A stretch of 64,000 nt of DNA, from the NCBI GenBank assembly GCA_036971475.1, contig JBAIZL010000006.1, positions 138,206,731 to 138,270,730 of the forward strand. The letters run 5' to 3'. Every line of letters starts with the position of its first letter. Position 1 is the stretch's first letter. Below are positions 1-7,932 of this stretch, one piece after another. Source of the stretch: Prosapia bicincta. Lineage: Eukaryota; Arthropoda; Insecta; Hemiptera; Cercopidae. The translations under genes were made by a program, and so were the position numbers. The notes under the pieces are model-generated. The model was not told where the DNA came from. It saw only the letters and a program-made list of their open reading frames with translations, and ran no database searches.

Positions 1-272
1 TCCATACTCAGCCTAAAGGTGAGAAGAGTAGATGTTATGAGGCTCATCGTACCAGTATGAAAGAACCTGAAGGCCATACTGTAAGGTCTGGACTAGAACC
101 AGAACAGAACAAGCAACTGCCCTGTAGATTAGGCTAACTCACTACACCGCACATTTGTGTATCCAAAGTATGTGAATGTCTTTAGGCTTACACACTAATT
201 AAATGAAAATATTAACCAAGTATTTATTACTCATTACATTTTCTTATCTAGTTAAACTTTTGACAGTCTTAA

Positions 273-274
<2 letters not shown>
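1..274. other. Unassigned flank, no gene seen
   Basis: AT-rich sequence before the first (TA)n tract. I see no open frame of note, no terminal repeats and no similarity to other parts of the window. Confidence 0.6.

Positions 275-330
<56 letters not shown>
275..330. repeat. (TA)n microsatellite
   Basis: About 28 TA units. It directly borders the 3' tail of a family A fold-back on its right, the arrangement repeated throughout the first 8 kb. Confidence 0.97.
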
Positions 331-333
<3 letters not shown>

Positions 334-617
334 GTTAATATATTACTATTGTAAGTAATTTTATCCACCATTAAATGCAATGATTTTACCTTGTGTGATG
401 AGGCACCTTTCGGTCACTTGACCATTGTCGAATTACTGATATTTTTCTGGTGCCTGCCAGAAATGGTCGACAATGGTCAAGTGACCGAAAGGTGCCTCAT
501 CACACAAGGTAAAATCGTTGCATTTAATGGTGGATAAAATTACTTACAATAGTAATATATTAACTTCATAAAGTCAGTGCAACGGAAAAACAATGGATAA
601 CATAAAATATCAAGAAG
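331..617. mobile_element. Family A PLE terminal fold-back, head-to-head
   Basis: An inverted repeat of the family A 3' terminal region. The left arm is about 331-432 (minus sense) and the right arm about 466-570 (plus sense). The middle holds a small 7-bp hairpin around 441-462. The right arm continues past the mirrored part for about 47 bases (571-617), an extended tail seen at several other family A ends. No coding sequence remains. Both tails face outward into (TA)n. It is identified as PLE because the same terminal sequence flanks the RT/GIY-YIG copies at 2262-5378. Confidence 0.85.
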
Positions 618-837
618 ATATATATATATATAGGTTAGTTTTGGACTCTACCTTGGTAAGAGTCCACTCTGTAGTCTTGAAATAGAAACACATAAAAGCA
701 CTTAAACAATTATATATTTCAACCACACAGTGGTCTTTGTCAATCGAAGAGAAAACACAAAAAGAAATATGAGAGAATGAAATAAAATAATTGTAATCAC
801 AGATTGTGTAGAGTAGAAATCAGATGTCACAGATTAA

Positions 838-838
<1 letters not shown>

Positions 839-923
<85 letters not shown>
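839..923. repeat. (TA)n inside the family B 3' UTR
   Basis: A microsatellite of about 42 TA units. It occupies the same internal place in the other coding family B copies (12563-12577 and 13580-13645) with different lengths, so it is an inherited part of the element that expands and contracts. Confidence 0.95.
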
Positions 924-927
<4 letters not shown>

Positions 928-1089
928 TCCATGAACATATGAGTGATTATAGTTTATATAAGTCTGTCAGGGGGAAAGAGATAAGGCTATTTAAGGGGGG
1001 GGAAAAAAAAGGAAAAAAAATGAATGGATTTATCTGATGTTGAGGTTAGGGGATTCTCTGGACTTGGTATACCACTGGTATGATAGTTC

Positions 1090-1662
1090 CTACCTTCTCA
1101 GTTCTGAGGGATTGCAATCAGGGGGGAGTGATTTAATTATTTTTGTGGTATAGCAGTCATCAAAAGTTGTGATGTTGTGACTCGCAGCATGTTGAGCTGT
1201 TGGTCTATCCATATTCATAATTTTAACATCATGTCTGTGGCCATTCATTCTGATATTCAGACCATCCGTGGTCAGGCCTATGTACTGTGCTGAGCAAAGT
1301 TTACATTGTAGCTGGTATATGACATTTTTCGATGTACAATTATGATGACCCTGTATTTTGAAGACCATTTTTGTTGTTTGGCTATTGAAACTATTTGAGG
1401 GGTGTATTGGACACGTCTTGCATCTAGATCTATTGCATGGGAAGGAGCCATGAGGAAGTTTGTGTGGTTTCTCTGCATCAGGGTCTGGTAGTTTAGGATG
1501 TACTAGGATGTTTTTCACGTTGGGAGGTTGCTTGTACCAAATTTGCGGTGGATCGGTGAAAAGATTTTTGGTGTGGACGGAAGCTTGAAGAATTTTGAAG
1601 CCATCTCTCAATATCTTGTTGAGTTTATGTAGACCAGGATGGTAGTCTGTTATTAAAGACAA
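1090..1662 (-). pseudogene. PLE linker and GIY-YIG endonuclease domain, truncated
   Basis: This is the C-terminal part of a Penelope-like polyprotein, 190 residues as read. The first ~60 residues match the region between RT and endonuclease in PLEs (YHPGL near the start, a PPN/LVHPKLP segment near 47-58). A Cys-rich linker follows (FPCNRSRCKTCP), then a GIY-YIG nuclease core: VIYQLQC, a YIG about 13 residues later, and an Arg in LNIRMNGHRHD. In PLEs this domain nicks DNA to prime reverse transcription. The RT domain is missing because the copy is 5'-truncated. The chain ends at LRR with TAG where the copies at 12665 and 13452 read Trp (TGG), so the last 18 residues are lost. The start Met is simply the first in the surviving fragment. 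Probably not functional. Confidence 0.85.
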
Positions 1663-1666
1663 AAAA

Positions 1667-1668
<2 letters not shown>

Positions 1669-1708
<40 letters not shown>
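1669..1708. repeat. (TA)n microsatellite
   Basis: About 20 TA units between the truncated 5' end of family B copy 1 and a family A fold-back. Confidence 0.95.
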
Positions 1709-1710
<2 letters not shown>

Positions 1711-1712
<2 letters not shown>

Positions 1713-1829
1713 AAGTTGATATATTACTATTGTAAATACTTTTACTTGTAAAAGTATTTACAATAGTAATATATCAACTTCATAAAGTCAGTGCAACGGA
1801 AAAACAATGGATAACATAAAATATCAAGA
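1711..1829. mobile_element. Family A fold-back with 2-nt spacer
   Basis: Two 35-bp arms (1711-1745 and 1748-1782) form an apparently perfect inverted repeat with only two bases between them. The right side adds the extended tail to 1829, then (TA)n at 1830-1846. The arms carry only the outermost part of the family A terminus, so both cDNAs would have been very short. A near copy lies at 5386-5490. Confidence 0.85.
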
Positions 1830-1846
1830 ATATATATATATATATA

Positions 1847-2263
<417 letters not shown>

Positions 2264-2418
2264 TTGATATTTAACATTATCCATTGTTTTTCCGCTGCAC
2301 TGACTTTATGAAGTTAATATATTACTATGTGAGTAATTTTATCCACCATTAAGTGCAATAATTTTACCTTGAGTGATGAGGCACCTTTCGGTCGTTGACC
2401 ATTGTCGAATTACTGATT

Positions 2419-3714
2419 TTACTCTGCTGTGGATGCTACGTCCGTGAAGCCGGTGTTTGTTGACGTTACGCACACTTTTTCTTGATCTGTGTGTATGATA
2501 TTTCTGTATAGTATGTCTTCTGTATATGTTGTTTGTAGATTCATTAAGTTGTTGTGTATGTTTTTATAAATGTGGTATTTTTCTAGTGAGTTTAGTTCTA
2601 TTGGGTTGTTATTTATTTCTAGTATGGTTAGGTTATTTTCGTAATTTGTTATTTCGTGTTTATGGGATATTAGGTGTGCTGCAACATTTGATACTTTAGA
2701 ATTTTTATTTTTGAATGCTCTATAATGTTCTTCAAATCTTATTTTAAATGTTCTGGTTGTTTTTCCTATGTAAAAAGCGTTACAGTTGTTGCATGTGATT
2801 TTGTAAATTCCTGATAGGTTATGTTTTTCTGAATTTGTTATGTGGTTTGTGTTATTAAGATATTTTATTATTTTGTTGTTTGGTTTGTAAGTTGGAGTGT
2901 AGTATTCTTTGTTGTATATATTTGTTATTTTTTCTATTTTGTTATTGGTGTATTTATATTTTAGGTAGATTTTTTTATTTTTATTATTTTCGTGTTCCGG
3001 TTGTAGTGTTGTGTTGAGGTTAGGTTTTTTTGTGAATTTATTGTATATATTTTTTATAATGTGTTTGTTGTATCCATTTTCTATTGCTATTTTTGTAATG
3101 TTATCTAATTCTTCATTTAATTTTTGTTTGTTATCCTGTGTGTATTTTATTGCTTTATTTATCATGTTACTGTAAGTGTTAATTTTGTGTGTCCAGGGGT
3201 GGTTAGATTTGTAGTGTATTGTGGTGTTGTTGGAAGTAGGTTTCCTGTATACTGTAGTTTCTATTTTATTATCATTTATATTTAAAGTAATGTCGAGGAA
3301 GTTGATTGTTCTATTTGTTTCTGTTTCAACGGTGAATTGTATGTTTTCGTTGTATGTATTTAGTTTGTTTAATATTATGACGTGTTCGTTGTGAATGGTA
3401 GGTTGGTATATTACAAGTATATCGTCTACATATCTTGTCCATAGTGAGATATTGTGTGTGTTTATTATAGGTTTAATTATTATTTGTTCAAAGTGTTGTA
3501 AATATATTTCTGACATGACAGATGATATGGGTGAACCCATGGGGAGTCCTGTTGTTTGTTTATAATATTTATTGTTAAATTGGAAGTAATTTTGGTTACA
3601 TATGTGTTTGGTTAGCGTAATGATACTATCTATTATGTTTCTTTTTTCGTTATTGTGTATCAGTTTGTTTTTTATTATTTCTATGGTTTCTTCTATTGGG
3701 ATACTAGGGTACAT
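2419..3714 (-). CDS. PLE reverse transcriptase/GIY-YIG polyprotein, 5'-partial
   Basis: A 431-residue open frame that would copy element RNA into DNA at a nick made by its own endonuclease. It starts inside RT motif A, after the catalytic Asp (MYPSIPIEET is the segment just downstream); in-frame sequence continues upstream without a Met to the junction near 3773. It keeps motif B (TGLPMGSP), motif C (YVDD), the NFLDITLNI segment and a C-terminal GIY-YIG domain (GIYKITC, YIGKTTR, IRFEEH, catalytic-type Glu in SLEKYH). It ends DVASTAE like its partner. It differs from the plus copy at least at CVTST/RVTST and LQTTY/LQRTY. The frame is intact, but the upstream RT motifs and any start are missing, so expression is doubtful. 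Confidence 0.85.
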   Translation of the reverse strand: MYPSIPIEETIEIIKNKLIHNNEKRNIIDSIITLTKHICNQNYFQFNNKYYKQTTGLPMGSPISSVMSEIYLQHFEQIIIKPIINTHNISLWTRYVDDILVIYQPTIHNEHVIILNKLNTYNENIQFTVETETNRTINFLDITLNINDNKIETTVYRKPTSNNTTIHYKSNHPWTHKINTYSNMINKAIKYTQDNKQKLNEELDNITKIAIENGYNKHIIKNIYNKFTKKPNLNTTLQPEHENNKNKKIYLKYKYTNNKIEKITNIYNKEYYTPTYKPNNKIIKYLNNTNHITNSEKHNLSGIYKITCNNCNAFYIGKTTRTFKIRFEEHYRAFKNKNSKVSNVAAHLISHKHEITNYENNLTILEINNNPIELNSLEKYHIYKNIHNNLMNLQTTYTEDILYRNIIHTDQEKVCVTSTNTGFTDVASTAE

Positions 3715-5265
3715 GTTAGTTATGTCATAACTTATTATTTTTGTGTTGCTGTTTGTTTTTATCGTTTTTATTTTAGACCATTTAGACCACTAATAAATTT
3801 CACAACAGCACCATCTTACATAATCGCAAAAATTCTAGACAAAATCCTAAGATCTAAAATACATATCAACAACACATACAATATAAAAAATGGATACGAA
3901 TTAATTAATAAAATAAAAACGATAAAAACAAACAGCAACACAAAAATAATAAGTTATGACATAACTAACATGTACCCTAGTATCCCAATAGAAGAAACCA
4001 TAGAAATAATAAAAAACAAACTGATACACAATAACGAAAAAAGAAACATAATAGATAGTATCATTACGCTAACCAAACACATATGTAACCAAAATTACTT
4101 CCAATTTAACAATAAATATTATAAACAAACAACAGGACTCCCCATGGGTTCACCCATATCATCTGTCATGTCAGAAATATATTTACAACACTTTGAACAA
4201 ATAATAATTAAACCTATAATAAACACACACAATATCTCACTATGGACAAGATATGTAGACGATATACTTGTAATATACCAACCTACCATTCACAACGAAC
4301 ACGTCATAATATTAAACAAACTAAATACATACAACGAAAACATACAATTCACCGTTGAAACAGAAACAAATAGAACAATCAACTTCCTCGACATTACTTT
4401 AAATATAAATGATAATAAAATAGAAACTACAGTATACAGGAAACCTACTTCCAACAACACCACAATACACTACAAATCTAACCACCCCTGGACACACAAA
4501 ATTAACACTTACAGTAACATGATAAATAAAGCAATAAAATACACACAGGATAACAAACAAAAATTAAATGAAGAATTAGATAACATTACAAAAATAGCAA
4601 TAGAAAATGGATACAACAAACACATTATAAAAAATATATACAATAAATTCACAAAAAAACCTAACCTCAACACAACACTACAACCGGAACACGAAAATAA
4701 TAAAAATAAAAAAATCTACCTAAAATATAAATACACCAATAACAAAATAGAAAAAATAACAAATATATACAACAAAGAATACTACACTCCAACTTACAAA
4801 CCAAACAACAAAATAATAAAATATCTTAATAACACAAACCACATAACAAATTCAGAAAAACATAACCTATCAGGAATTTACAAAATCACATGCAACAACT
4901 GTAACGCTTTTTACATAGGAAAAACAACCAGAACATTTAAAATAAGATTTGAAGAACATTATAGAGCATTCAAAAATAAAAATTCTAAAGTATCAAATGT
5001 TGCAGCACACCTAATATCCCATAAACACGAAATAACAAATTACGAAAATAACCTAACCATACTAGAAATAAATAACAACCCAATAGAACTAAACTCACTA
5101 GAAAAATACCACATTTATAAAAACATACACAACAACTTAATGAATCTACAAAGAACATATACAGAAGACATACTATACAGAAATATCATACACACAGATC
5201 AAGAAAAAGTGCGCGTAACGTCAACAAACACCGGCTTCACGGACGTAGCATCTACAGCAGAGTAA
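3655..5265 (+). CDS. PLE reverse transcriptase/GIY-YIG polyprotein, 5'-partial
   Basis: An open frame of 536 codons. The first ~40 residues are the antisense of the opposing copy and not real PLE protein; homology begins near 3775 with RPLINFTTAPSYIIAKILD, the conserved segment upstream of RT motif A. Motif A is YDITNMYPS (Asp 102), motif B TGLPMGSPISS (160-170) and motif C YVDD (200-203). The GIY-YIG nuclease has GIY at 407-409, YIG at 420-422, Arg 431 in KIRFEEH and Glu 483 in SLEKYH. All core catalytic residues I can check are present and the frame is open to the end. The protein is unusually rich in Asn, Ile, Lys and Thr, fitting the AT-rich DNA. N-terminal RT motifs are absent by 5' truncation. 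Best kept family A copy in the window. Confidence 0.88.
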   Translation: MYQFVFYYFYGFFYWDTRVHVSYVITYYFCVAVCFYRFYFRPFRPLINFTTAPSYIIAKILDKILRSKIHINNTYNIKNGYELINKIKTIKTNSNTKIISYDITNMYPSIPIEETIEIIKNKLIHNNEKRNIIDSIITLTKHICNQNYFQFNNKYYKQTTGLPMGSPISSVMSEIYLQHFEQIIIKPIINTHNISLWTRYVDDILVIYQPTIHNEHVIILNKLNTYNENIQFTVETETNRTINFLDITLNINDNKIETTVYRKPTSNNTTIHYKSNHPWTHKINTYSNMINKAIKYTQDNKQKLNEELDNITKIAIENGYNKHIIKNIYNKFTKKPNLNTTLQPEHENNKNKKIYLKYKYTNNKIEKITNIYNKEYYTPTYKPNNKIIKYLNNTNHITNSEKHNLSGIYKITCNNCNAFYIGKTTRTFKIRFEEHYRAFKNKNSKVSNVAAHLISHKHEITNYENNLTILEINNNPIELNSLEKYHIYKNIHNNLMNLQRTYTEDILYRNIIHTDQEKVRVTSTNTGFTDVASTAE

Positions 5266-5269
5266 AATC

Positions 5270-5312
5270 AGTGATTCGACAATGGTCAACGACCGAAAGG
5301 TGCCTCATCACT
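5270..5312 (+). ncRNA. Hammerhead-ribozyme-like fold, family A
   Basis: It begins just after the stop codon, on the coding strand. Stem I is AGTGAT (5270-5275) with ATCACT (5307-5312). The first core strand is TCGACAA (5276-5282), followed by one extra T. Stem II is GGTC/GACC (5284-5287, 5291-5294). The second core is GAAA (5295-5298). Stem III is AGG/CCT with a TG loop, and the base at the cleavage position is C5306. The first core departs from canonical CUGANGA at C3, U4 and G8. In the other family A ends the stem II loop changes (AAC, AAGT, AAA, AATT) while the stem is kept. Hammerheads are known in PLEs; activity here is untested. Confidence 0.5.
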
Positions 5313-5385
5313 CAAGGTAAAATTATTGCACTTAATGGTGGATAAAATTACTCACATAGTAATATATTAACTTCATATATATATG

Positions 5386-5490
5386 AGGTTGATATATTAC
5401 TATTGTAAATACTTTTACTTGTAAAAGTATTTACAATAGTAATATATCAACTTCATAAAGTCAGTGCAACGGAAAAATAATGGACAACGT
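5386..5490. mobile_element. Family A short fold-back
   Basis: Two arms of about 34 bp nearly touching near 5420, followed by the extended family A tail to 5490. It is the same arrangement, with almost the same breakpoint, as 1711-1829, and may be a copy of it. A short TA tract (5377-5384) separates it from the large RT pair. Confidence 0.8.
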
Positions 5491-5509
5491 AATATATATA
5501 CATATATAT

Positions 5510-5551
<42 letters not shown>
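5491..5551. repeat. (TA)n(CA)n(TA)n compound microsatellite
   Basis: TA-rich tract with about seven CA units in its centre, between two family A termini. Confidence 0.93.
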
Positions 5552-5717
5552 GAAGTTAATATATTACTATGTAAGCAATTTTATCCACCATTAAGTGCAA
5601 TAATTTTACCTTGAGTGATGAGGTACCTTTCGGTCAATTGACCATTGTCGGTACAGTTGTTTACCTTGGTAGGTATTAAATTCTTGATATTTAACGTTAT
5701 AACGTTAAATATCAAGA
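5552..5717. mobile_element. Family A terminal fragment with tail palindrome
   Basis: A minus-sense family A end (5552 to about 5655), including the hammerhead-like segment with a GGTACC stem III variant, then about 30 unassigned bases. A small palindrome of the outer tail (about 5681-5719, around AACGTTATAACGTT) follows and runs into (TA)n. Confidence 0.75.
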
Positions 5718-5721
5718 ATAT

Positions 5722-5784
<63 letters not shown>
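5718..5784. repeat. (TA)n microsatellite
   Basis: About 33 TA units with one AAA interruption, between two family A pieces. Confidence 0.95.
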
Positions 5785-5788
<4 letters not shown>

Positions 5789-5968
5789 GTTAATATATTA
5801 CTATGTAAGTAATTTTATCCACCATTAAGTGCAATAATTTTACCTTGAGTGATCACTCAAGGTAAAATTATTGCACTTAATGGTGGATAAAATTACTTAC
5901 ATAGTAATATATTAACTTCATAAAGTCAGTGCAACGGAAAAACAATGGATAATGTTAAATATCAAGAA
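5785..5968. mobile_element. Family A perfect palindrome, no spacer
   Basis: Arms of 68 bp (5785-5852 and 5853-5920) mirror each other around GTGATCAC with no spacer and no mismatch that I can see. The right side continues as the extended tail to 5968 and then (TA)n (5969-5993). Confidence 0.88.
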
Positions 5969-5993
5969 TATATATATATATATATATATATAT

Positions 5994-7197
5994 GAAGTTA
6001 TTTTTATTACTTGTAAATAATTTTTTTCCACCACTAAGTGCAATAATTTTACCTTGTGTCATGAGGCGCCTTTTGGTAACTTGATCATTGTCGAATCATT
6101 GCTTAATTTTTCTCAATTTTTCTTGTGTGGATGTTCGGTTTGTGATGTTGGTATTTGTTGACTTCTCACATATTTCGTCTTGAGTCGCATGTATAATGTT
6201 TTTGAATAGTATGTTGTCTGCCATATGTTGTTTGTAAATTCATTAAACTGTTGTGTATGTTTTTATAAATGTGATATTTTTCTAGTGAGTTTAGTTCTAT
6301 TGGGTTGTTATTTATTTCAAATATGGTTAAGTTATTTTCGTAATTTGTTATTTCATGTTTATGTGATATTAGGTGTGCTGCAACATTTGATACTTTTGTA
6401 TTTTTATTTTTGATTGCTCTGTAATGTTCTTCAAATCTTATTTTAAATGATCTGGTTGTTTTCCCTATGTAAAATGCATTGCAGTCGTTACATGTAATTT
6501 TGTAAATTCCTGATAGGTTATGTTTTTCTGTATTTGTTTTGTGGTTTGTGTTATTAAGATATTTTATTATTTTGTTTTTTGGTTTGTATATTGGAGTGTA
6601 GTATTCTTTGTTGTATATATTTGTTAATTTTTCTATTTTGTTATTGGTGTATTTATATTTTAGGTAGATATTTTTATTATTTTTGTGTTCAGGTTGTAGT
6701 GTTGTGTTGAGGTTAGGTTTTTTTGTAAATTTATTGTACATGTTTTTTATAAGGTGTTTGTTGTATCCATTTTCTATTGCTATTTTTGTAATGTTATCTA
6801 CTTTTTCATATAATTTTTGTTTGTTATCTTGTGTGTATTTTATTGCTTTATTTATCATGTTACTGTAAGTGTTAATTTTGTGTGTCCAGGGGTGGTTAGA
6901 TTTGTAGTGTATTGAGGTGTTGTAAGTTGGTTTTCTGTGTACTGTTGTTTCTATTTTATTATTATTTATATTTAATGTAATGTTAAGATAGTTAATTATT
7001 CTGTTTGTTTCTGTTTCGACAGTGAATTGTATATTTTCGTTGTATGTATTTAATTTGGTTAGTATTAAGATGTGTTCGTTGTGAATGGTAGGTTGGTATA
7101 TTACAAGTATATCGTCTACGTACCTTGTCCATAGTAAAATATTATGTGTGTTTAGTATAGGTTTAATTATTATTTGTTCAAAGTGTTGTAGATATAT

Positions 7198-7202
<5 letters not shown>
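5994..7202 (-). mobile_element. Family A PLE copy 3, older and truncated
   Basis: A minus-strand copy clearly diverged from the pair at 2262-5378. Its terminal region differs in many bases, and its hammerhead-like segment has lost GAAA (now AAAA) and part of stem II. The 5' end stops within the RT domain, downstream of motif B, directly at a (TA)n tract (7203-7240). Confidence 0.85.
6096..7202 (-). pseudogene. PLE RT (C-terminal part)/GIY-YIG, frameshifted
   Basis: In-frame coding runs from 7202 through RT motif C (RYVDDILVIY near 7125) and the connecting region to the GIY-YIG nuclease (GIYKITC, YIGKTTRSFKIRFEEH). The stretch from the Met at 6858 to 6166 is open for 230 codons. Near 6225 a single-base change shifts the frame. 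After it, another frame reads ADNILFKNIIH and continues to a stop at 6096-6098, matching the C-terminus of the intact copies. Motifs A and B are absent. Not functional as it stands. Confidence 0.82.

Positions 7203-7240
<38 letters not shown>
7203..7240. repeat. (TA)n microsatellite
   Basis: About 19 TA units at the 5' truncation point of family A copy 3, followed by the family C fragment. Confidence 0.95.
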
Positions 7241-7243
<3 letters not shown>

Positions 7244-7368
7244 GTTTAATATTCCTGATGATGTTGGTACTGTTTGCCAACGAAAAGCTTTGAATTGTAA
7301 ATTCAATTATAATTCTTGTATTTGTATTTTGACTTAGTTCTTTATTAATACACAAGAATACATATTGC

Positions 7369-7370
<2 letters not shown>
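7241..7370 (+). mobile_element. Family C PLE-like 3' fragment
   Basis: 130 bases between two (TA)n tracts, unrelated to families A and B by eye. It carries a hammerhead-like motif near its left end followed by a ~75-base tail, the same order as in families A, B and the 9542-9924 element. No coding sequence remains. Assignment to PLE rests on this layout only. Confidence 0.5.
7251..7294 (+). ncRNA. Hammerhead-ribozyme-like fold, family C
   Basis: The first core strand is the canonical CTGATGA (7255-7261), followed by an extra T. Stem II is GTTGG/CCAAC (7263-7267, 7277-7281) with a 9-nt loop. The second core is GAAA. Stem III is the self-complementary AAGCTT, and T is at the cleavage position. 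Stem I is short (ATTC with GAAT). A stem III with no loop can only pair between two molecules, so a dimeric form would be needed. Confidence 0.5.

Positions 7371-7411
<41 letters not shown>
7371..7411. repeat. (TA)n microsatellite
   Basis: About 20 TA units between the family C tail and a family A fold-back. Confidence 0.95.
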
Positions 7412-7416
<5 letters not shown>

Positions 7417-7648
7417 GTTAATATATTACTATTTTTGAGTAATTTTATCCACCGTTAAGTGCAATAATTTTACCTTGAGTGATGAGGCACCTTTCGGTCT
7501 TTGACCATTCAAAGACCGAAAGGTGCCTCATCACTCAAGGTAAAATTATTGCACTTAACGGTGGATAAAATTACTCAAAAATAGTAATATATTAACTTCA
7601 TAAAGTCAGTGCAACGGAAAAACAATGGATAATATTAAATATCAAGAA
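7412..7648. mobile_element. Family A fold-back, 6-nt spacer
   Basis: Arms of about 91 bp (7412-7503 and 7510-7600) around ACCATT. Shared private variants in both arms (ACCGTT for ACCATT, and ATTTTTGAG) show that the arms come from the same source copy. The right side has the extended tail to 7648, then a short (TA)n to 7665. Confidence 0.87.
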
Positions 7649-7665
7649 TATATATATATATATAT

Positions 7666-7849
7666 CGTGATAGTTCACGTTGTCCATTATTTCTCCGTTG
7701 CACTGACTTTATGAAGTTATTATTATTACTTGTAAATAATTTTTTCCACCAGTAAGCGCAATAATTTTACACAAAAGGTGCCTCATCATACAAGGTAAAA
7801 TCATTGCACTTAATGGTAAAAAGATTACTTACAATAGTAATATATTAAC

Positions 7850-7852
<3 letters not shown>
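7666..7852. mobile_element. Diverged family A fold-back
   Basis: A minus-sense end related to copy 3 (extended tail at about 7680-7712, then terminal region) meets a plus-sense end near 7775. The two arms differ in several places, so they probably came from two different source copies or have aged. Confidence 0.7.

Positions 7853-7929
<77 letters not shown>
7853..7929. repeat. (TA)n microsatellite
   Basis: About 38 TA units; right edge of the first PLE cluster. Confidence 0.96.

Positions 7930-7932
<3 letters not shown>

Larger units (their letters stand above)
633..1668 (-). mobile_element. Family B PLE copy 1, 5'-truncated
   Basis: A minus-strand copy with its 3' tail at 633-1089 and partial coding sequence at 1090-1662. 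The tail matches the tails at 12301-12664 and 13453-13918, but its outer end has a deletion next to the GGTTAGTTTTGG terminus. An internal (TA)n lies at 839-923. The 5' end stops abruptly at another (TA)n at 1669. It is the only family B copy here without an opposing partner at its head. Confidence 0.85.

Noticed and set aside
804..1037. Frames rich in alternating Ile-Tyr (also at 2081-2311, 7170-7355, 13445-13669, 23241-23507)
   Set aside because: Translations of (TA)n microsatellites and neighbouring element UTR.
1278..1478. Second minus-strand frame inside family B copy 1 (and the plus frame at 12977-13204)
   Set aside because: Out-of-frame shadows of the GIY-YIG coding region and of the fold-back junction.
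3655..3774. N-terminal ~40 residues of the plus-strand PLE frame as a transmembrane or signal segment
   Set aside because: Hydrophobic by chance: this stretch is the antisense of the opposing PLE copy across the head-to-head junction.
6225..6868. Plus-strand frames at 6225-6413 and 6683-6868
   Set aside because: Antisense of the family A copy 3 coding region; hydrophobic composition comes from complementing Asn/Lys/Ile codons.
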